Origin: JANQPX01 sp041398025
GTDB taxonomy: Bacteria; Pseudomonadota; Alphaproteobacteria; Geminicoccales; Geminicoccaceae
NCBI GenBank assembly: GCA_041398025.1
Contig: JAWKVM010000020.1
Location: 168,963 to 232,962, forward strand
Reading direction: 5' to 3'
DNA length: 64,000 nt
Shown here: positions 59,884-64,000 of the stretch, piece after piece
Numbering within the stretch: position 1 is the first letter of the stretch
Layout of the letters: each line of letters starts with the position of its first letter
Notes under the pieces: model-generated
Told to the model about the DNA's origin: nothing
Seen by the model: only the letters and a program-made list of their open reading frames with translations
The model's database searches: none
Program-made: the position numbers and the translations under genes

Positions 59884-60867
59884 CTATGCCCATTTTTTGA
59901 TGTCGTCGAAGTCGCCCAGAATCTCCGCGTGCAGCCTGTCATCTTCGACCGAACGTCGGGAACCATCGTCGACTGTCGACCGTGGCCTGATGTTCGCCGA
60001 CACGTAGTCGGCGACCGCATTGTCAAACGGAACCTCGCAGAACGCACAGACCCGCTGCGACACGTGCTCCGGATCCGCGATAAAGTCTTCGTAGAACACG
60101 TCGATATGCCTGCCGGGCTCCAGCATTGACAGATCCGCCTTCGCCAGGTGCTGATTGATGCGCCATTCGACCAGGCCGCGATAGTAGTCGTCGACGGCGA
60201 AGGGGATGAGCCGATCGAGTTCCGGATAGTCCGCGGCGCAACGGCAGAGCGCCCGCCATTTATAGTCGTTAAAGCCCCACCAGCTGCCGTCCCGCCGGAC
60301 ACATTGCTCGATCGACAGGGCGACCGCGCGCGGCGAGCGCTGCAGATGTATGAATTTTGCGGTCGGATTGAGAGCGGCGACATAGCCGACGCTGCAGGTG
60401 TTGAACGGCAGCTTGTCACAGACGATCGGTGATCGCCGCTTCACGTGAAAGTCGACCATGGCGCGGTAGCGGGCCCTGATCTTCTCCGTGACGTCACGGT
60501 GATCGAAGCGCAGCCGCCCGCCTGACAGACGGGCGAAGGGCGACAGAACATCCGCCTCGCGATTCGTCCCGATCCAGATATGCTTGGGCTCGTTGAGCTC
60601 GACGATGTCGGGATGCTGGCCCAGGCAGCGGCTGAAGATCGTCGTGCCGGAGCGGCCGCAGCCGAGGACAAAGATCATCCGATAAGCACTCTGAAACGCC
60701 TCATCGTCGACCGCAGGAGCGATCATCCGCCAGAGCGCAGCCTGCATCACATCATGGGCCATCATGAGATTGTAGTAGAGCTTGTAGCGCGTCCGCCAAA
60801 ATCGCTTACCGGGCATCGTCCGCTGCCAATACAGAGGTCCGTCCTTTGCGCGTTCGATCGCCGCCAT
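59884..60867 (-). CDS. Sulfotransferase family protein
   Basis: A 327-residue (from the ATG at 60867) PAPS-dependent sulfotransferase-like protein. The 5'-phosphosulfate loop GCGRSGTTIFSRCLGQHP and the 3'-phosphate block LQRSPRAVALSIEQC are clear. It could sulfate a surface glycan or lipid; the neighbouring Wzx-like flippase gene is consistent with that. A TTG at 60930 would add 21 residues but lacks an SD. Confidence 0.83.
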   Translation of the reverse strand: MAAIERAKDGPLYWQRTMPGKRFWRTRYKLYYNLMMAHDVMQAALWRMIAPAVDDEAFQSAYRMIFVLGCGRSGTTIFSRCLGQHPDIVELNEPKHIWIGTNREADVLSPFARLSGGRLRFDHRDVTEKIRARYRAMVDFHVKRRSPIVCDKLPFNTCSVGYVAALNPTAKFIHLQRSPRAVALSIEQCVRRDGSWWGFNDYKWRALCRCAADYPELDRLIPFAVDDYYRGLVEWRINQHLAKADLSMLEPGRHIDVFYEDFIADPEHVSQRVCAFCEVPFDNAVADYVSANIRPRSTVDDGSRRSVEDDRLHAEILGDFDDIKKWA

Positions 60868-61123
60868 CGGGCTTTCGTCGACGAGCTGCGCGGCGCAGGG
60901 CAAAAGAGGTGAACCATCAAAATCACGCAATCGCTACCATGGTTAGAGCAGCGATTTCGTCTCATCAACCTTCAACTTCGAGTTATATGTCGGGCATCAG
61001 AAAGCGGTCGCCAGATAGCGCACCAGAAATCCGACGACAGCCGCCTGCGACCGCTTGACAGGCCGCCTGCACGATAGGCAAACCTCGCATAGCTAAATCT
61101 AAAGTCGAATTTCGCGGCAGGCC

Positions 61124-62578
61124 ATGTTCCAAAAACAGGATATCAAGCTCGGCATTTTCTGGCGCATGGTCGAGGTGTTGGGCGCCGAGTTTTTCGCGTT
61201 CTGCTCCTTTCTGGTGCTCACCTGGCTGCTTGCACCGGAGCAATTCGGCGTGGTGGCGCTCGCCACCATGCTGCTCATGGTCGCCCAGCTCGTTCTCTTC
61301 CAGGGAATAGGCGAAGCGCTGGTGCAGAAGGACGGCATCGACGACGCGTTCTTCTCGAGTGCGCTCTGGATGAACATGCTGCTGGCATCGGTCGCGGCAG
61401 TGATGTTGACAGCAGCCTCCTCCTGGATCGCTGACGCGTTTTCCGAGCCGCGCTTCGCACCGATCCTGCGCGCGATCGCGCCGCTTTTGCTGGTCTATGC
61501 CGTGAGCGGCATTCTGCAGGCCAGGCTCCGGCGTGAGCTCAAGCTGAAAGGATTCGCCCTCGCCTCCATCGCCGCGACCCTGTGCGGTGCCATGGTCGCC
61601 GCCCTGATGGCGCTCATGGATTTCGAAGCCTGGTCCCTGGTCGGGCGACAGTGGACCTATGCGCTGATCAGCACCGCCATGTTCCTGCTTTCTGCCCCCT
61701 GGTTGCCGAAGCTCGCCTTGGCGCGCGAGCATATCAGCGCCCTTGCCGGCTTCAGCCTGAACACCATCGGTGCTGCACTGCTGCGTTTCGGCCTTCGCCA
61801 GGTCGATCTCCTGTTTCTCGGCTTTCACATGCCGGCGAAACAGGTCGGCCTCTATTTCCTAGCGACCCGTATTCTCAACACCGTGGGCCAGCTCACCTAT
61901 CAGTCGATCCAGAAAATCGGCCTGCCGGTGCTGTCCCGGCTGCAGAACGACCCGGCGAAGCATCAGGCGGCGGTCATCGCGATCCTGCGCGTGACCTGCA
62001 TGGTCTGCCTGCCGATCTTCCTCGGGATGGCGATGACCGCCGACCTGTTCATTCCGATCGTGTTCGGACCGGCATGGGTCGGCAGCATTCCGCCCTTTCG
62101 CCTGCAGTGCCTGTTCAGCATTTTTTTCGCTCTGTCCCTGATTGCCAACCAGGTTCTGCTTTCCCGCGGGCACACCGGGACCATGCTGCGGCTGTCGATG
62201 ATCAACGTCGCGCTGTTCATCACCGCCGTCGCGATCGCCGCCCCCCATGGGATCACGGCGACGGCATTCGCAGGCGGCATGGCGCACATGCTGTGCCTCC
62301 CGGTCTATCTCTACGTCCTCAGCCGGAAGCTGCGTGTCGATCTCACCCACCTGCTCGGCGAACTGCTGCCGATCGGGGCAGCAGGAACGGCCATGGTCGC
62401 CGCGGTTTTCGCCTGTCGCCAGACGCTCCTGAACACTGTCGAGCCGGGGGTGAACCTCGGCCTGTCCATCATTCTCGGGGCAGCGGTCTTCACCGGCGTG
62501 ATCGCCTCGCTGCGTCGCGATTATATCGACGAATTCATCACGACGTTCATCGCCGCACGCCAACCCCACCCCCCTTGA
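61124..62578 (+). CDS. Wzx-type oligosaccharide flippase (polysaccharide biosynthesis protein)
   Basis: A 484-residue membrane protein with about 12-14 helices and the N-terminal pattern of the MOP-superfamily polysaccharide transporters (GIFWRMVEVLGAEFFAFCSF, WLLAPEQFGVVALATMLLM). It would move lipid-linked glycan units across the inner membrane. No glycosyltransferases or polymerase are in the window, so the glycan is unknown. It is divergent from the sulfotransferase gene. Confidence 0.87.
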   Translation: MFQKQDIKLGIFWRMVEVLGAEFFAFCSFLVLTWLLAPEQFGVVALATMLLMVAQLVLFQGIGEALVQKDGIDDAFFSSALWMNMLLASVAAVMLTAASSWIADAFSEPRFAPILRAIAPLLLVYAVSGILQARLRRELKLKGFALASIAATLCGAMVAALMALMDFEAWSLVGRQWTYALISTAMFLLSAPWLPKLALAREHISALAGFSLNTIGAALLRFGLRQVDLLFLGFHMPAKQVGLYFLATRILNTVGQLTYQSIQKIGLPVLSRLQNDPAKHQAAVIAILRVTCMVCLPIFLGMAMTADLFIPIVFGPAWVGSIPPFRLQCLFSIFFALSLIANQVLLSRGHTGTMLRLSMINVALFITAVAIAAPHGITATAFAGGMAHMLCLPVYLYVLSRKLRVDLTHLLGELLPIGAAGTAMVAAVFACRQTLLNTVEPGVNLGLSIILGAAVFTGVIASLRRDYIDEFITTFIAARQPHPP

Positions 62579-62636
62579 GGACCGCCGCTTTTCGCCGTCA
62601 CCGTGACGTCAAGCCTGCAGGCGCTGCCTGCCTGCG

Positions 62637-63746
62637 CTAGAAGACGATGACCTGCCGGACCTCGGAGCCATCGGCCAGGCGATCGAACGCCTCGTTCAGG
62701 TCCTCCAGCGCAATGCGGCGGCTGATCAGCTTGTCGACTGGAAGGTCGCCGCGCTGAAAGAGGTCGATATAATGGGGAATGTCACGCTCGACCACGCAGG
62801 ACCCGAGATAGCTGCCTTTGATGGTCTTCTCCTGGGCGACCAGATTGACGTGCTGTACTGAAAATTTCTTGTCGGGATGGGAGAGGCCGCTGGAGATGGT
62901 GGTGCCGCCCATCTTTGTGACGGCGTAGGCGAACTCCATCGCCTGGACGTTGCCGACGCATTCGAACACGTAGTCGTAACCGCCTACCTGCTCGATGATT
63001 CCGTCCTGCAGGGGATCGAACGCCTGGTTCGCGCCGAGGTCGATGGCCTTGGCGCGTTTGTCGGCTAGCGGATCGAAGCCGGTGATGGTCGACGCCCCTG
63101 CCGCCTTGGCGCCCATCAGCGCGGCAAGGCCGGTGCCGCCGAGACCGACGATGGCGGCGCTCGCCCCCTTGGGCAAGGCGGCGGTGTTCATGACGGCGCC
63201 GACGCCGGTGATCACGGCGCAGGAAAAAAGAGCGGCGTCTTCCAGCGGCAGGTTTTTTTCGACTTTCACCAGCGAGCTTTGGTGGGCGACGGCGTATTCG
63301 GCGAAGCAGGAGACGCCGACCTGGTGGAAGATCGGCTCACCGTCCTTCGAGAGACGCTTCGCGCCATTGAGCAGCGTGCCGGCAGCGTTGGTCGCAAAAC
63401 CCTTTTCGCACAAGGACGGGCGGCCCGCCTTGCACATCGCGCACGCGCCGCAATGGGGCATGAACACGAAGACCACATGGTCGCCCGGCGACACGTGGGC
63501 AACACCCTCACCCACCTCCTCGACCACGCCCGACGCCTCGTGGCCGAGCACCATCGGCGTCGGCCTTGGGCGATCGCCGTTGACCACCGAGAGATCGGAA
63601 TGACAGACGCCGGCGACAGCAACCTTGACCAGCACCTCCCCCGGCCCCGGCGGCGCCAGCTCGACCTCTTCGATCTTGACGGGCTGGCTTTGCGCAAAGG
63701 GGCGAGGAGCGCCCATCTGGTGGAGGACCGCGGCCTTGATCTTCAT
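62637..63746 (-). CDS. Zinc-dependent alcohol dehydrogenase
   Basis: A 369-residue medium-chain dehydrogenase. The catalytic zinc site is C48 (GVCHSDL) and H69-E70 (GHEASGVVEEVGEGV). The structural zinc site is C99, C102, C105 and C113 (HCGACAMCKAGRPSLC). The Rossmann motif is GLGGTGLAALMGAKAAGA. NAD(P)-dependent oxidation of an alcohol, or a formaldehyde/glutathione adduct, is likely; it resembles class III-type and acyclic alcohol enzymes. Single-gene unit, convergent with the flippase gene. Confidence 0.9.
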   Translation of the reverse strand: MKIKAAVLHQMGAPRPFAQSQPVKIEEVELAPPGPGEVLVKVAVAGVCHSDLSVVNGDRPRPTPMVLGHEASGVVEEVGEGVAHVSPGDHVVFVFMPHCGACAMCKAGRPSLCEKGFATNAAGTLLNGAKRLSKDGEPIFHQVGVSCFAEYAVAHQSSLVKVEKNLPLEDAALFSCAVITGVGAVMNTAALPKGASAAIVGLGGTGLAALMGAKAAGASTITGFDPLADKRAKAIDLGANQAFDPLQDGIIEQVGGYDYVFECVGNVQAMEFAYAVTKMGGTTISSGLSHPDKKFSVQHVNLVAQEKTIKGSYLGSCVVERDIPHYIDLFQRGDLPVDKLISRRIALEDLNEAFDRLADGSEVRQVIVF

Positions 63747-63832
63747 CCGATGCTCCCTGAATGGCGATCTTCAGGAAAGTCTACCGGTTTTTCGACAAAC
63801 GTCGATCCGCCGCAGCAGCGGCGGTTTCAGTC

Positions 63833-64000
63833 TCAGGAATGCGCAGCCTTGCCCCAGCTGTCGCGCAGGCCGATGGTCCGGTTGAACACCAGCGCGCCCG
63901 ACCTGCTGTCGGGGTCGGTCGCGAAATAGCCCTGGCGCTCGAACTGGACGGCCTTGCCGGGCTCGGCGTCGGCAAGCGACGGCTCGAGCATGCAGCCGCT
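63833..64000 (-). CDS. glnS: Glutaminyl-tRNA synthetase, C-terminal end (partial)
   Basis: The 55 visible C-terminal residues include VQFERQGYFATDPDS and LVFNRTIGLRDSWGK, the standard end of GlnS (beta-barrel anticodon-binding domain). The gene continues beyond the right edge of the window. The stop codon is at 63835-63833. Confidence 0.92.
   Translation of the reverse strand, partial: SGCMLEPSLADAEPGKAVQFERQGYFATDPDSRSGALVFNRTIGLRDSWGKAAHS

Noticed and set aside
63807..63824. Hairpin CCGCCGC/GCGGCGG after glnS as a terminator
   Set aside because: On the glnS strand no T-run follows; the short GC stem may be chance in this GC-rich DNA.

Overview
The window is high-GC DNA from a free-living, metabolically versatile alphaproteobacterium. 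The evidence is the housekeeping order mlaD-DUF2155-aat and ftsY-mtaB-dapF beside ffh, the many organic-acid transporters, and the dense tail-to-head gene packing with 1-4 bp stop/start overlaps. A Hyphomicrobiales- or Geminicoccales-like lineage is my guess; no rRNA or other decisive marker is present.

Layout. 0.3-4.8 kb: a formate dehydrogenase operon (TorD-type chaperone, small Tat peptide, FdhA, FdhB) closed by a strong terminator, with no membrane gamma subunit. 5-6.4 kb: an exported protein with a duplicated Cys-rich domain. 6.44 kb: tRNA-Thr(TGT). 6.8-8.4 kb: a small exported repeat-domain protein plus an orphan TAXI-family solute receptor. 8.5-13.1 kb: tctCBA and a PrpD-like gene (minus strand), divergent from a second MmgE/PrpD gene across a spacer holding a perfect 18-bp palindrome. 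15.05-15.8 kb: an SDR lacking the canonical Ser/Tyr. 15.9-22.1 kb: a five-gene operon (two MmgE/PrpD proteins, TauE/SafE, a tetra-rhodanese protein, an AbrB-family membrane protein). 22.2-24.7 kb: PepSY plus cytochrome b561, then an FMN-dependent glutamate-synthase-like protein.

25.3-29.4 kb is the most unusual locus. A Calx-beta protein carrying two copies of the repeat domain seen at 6.8 kb lies divergent from a TAXI receptor fused to a C-terminal cytochrome c domain. The fusion gene overlaps a flavocytochrome c sulfide dehydrogenase-type flavoprotein. The same pair of protein families thus occurs twice in the window, once with an added redox module.

29.4-39.6 kb: a dipeptide/oligopeptide ABC transporter (fused ATPases, two permeases, binding protein) next to a HAD hydrolase, an amidase, a small MCGLCG-type protein, a deacetylase/imidase-like protein and a CobW GTPase, probably an amide or imide utilisation region. 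39.9-43.0 kb: TRAP transporter DctPQM, convergent with a two-subunit aconitase-X enzyme (43.1-44.8 kb). 44.8-47.4 kb: cyanide-insensitive-type bd oxidase with its 39-residue DUF2474 partner. 47.7-49.5 kb: an unrecognised P-loop protein with a zeta-toxin-like core. 49.5-51.8 kb: a repeat-rich scar with a degraded IS1380-type transposase. 51.8-53.4 kb: a GMC oxidoreductase. 53.5-59.8 kb: housekeeping genes aat, DUF2155, mlaD, ftsY, mtaB (frameshifted), dapF and ffh. 59.9-64.0 kb: a sulfotransferase, a Wzx-like flippase, a zinc alcohol dehydrogenase and the 3' end of glnS.

Two families of intergenic palindromic elements recur across the window. One repeatedly sits directly against stop codons. 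Each of the three substrate-binding-protein transport operons has a stem-loop just after the binding-protein gene, consistent with higher expression of the receptor than of the permeases.
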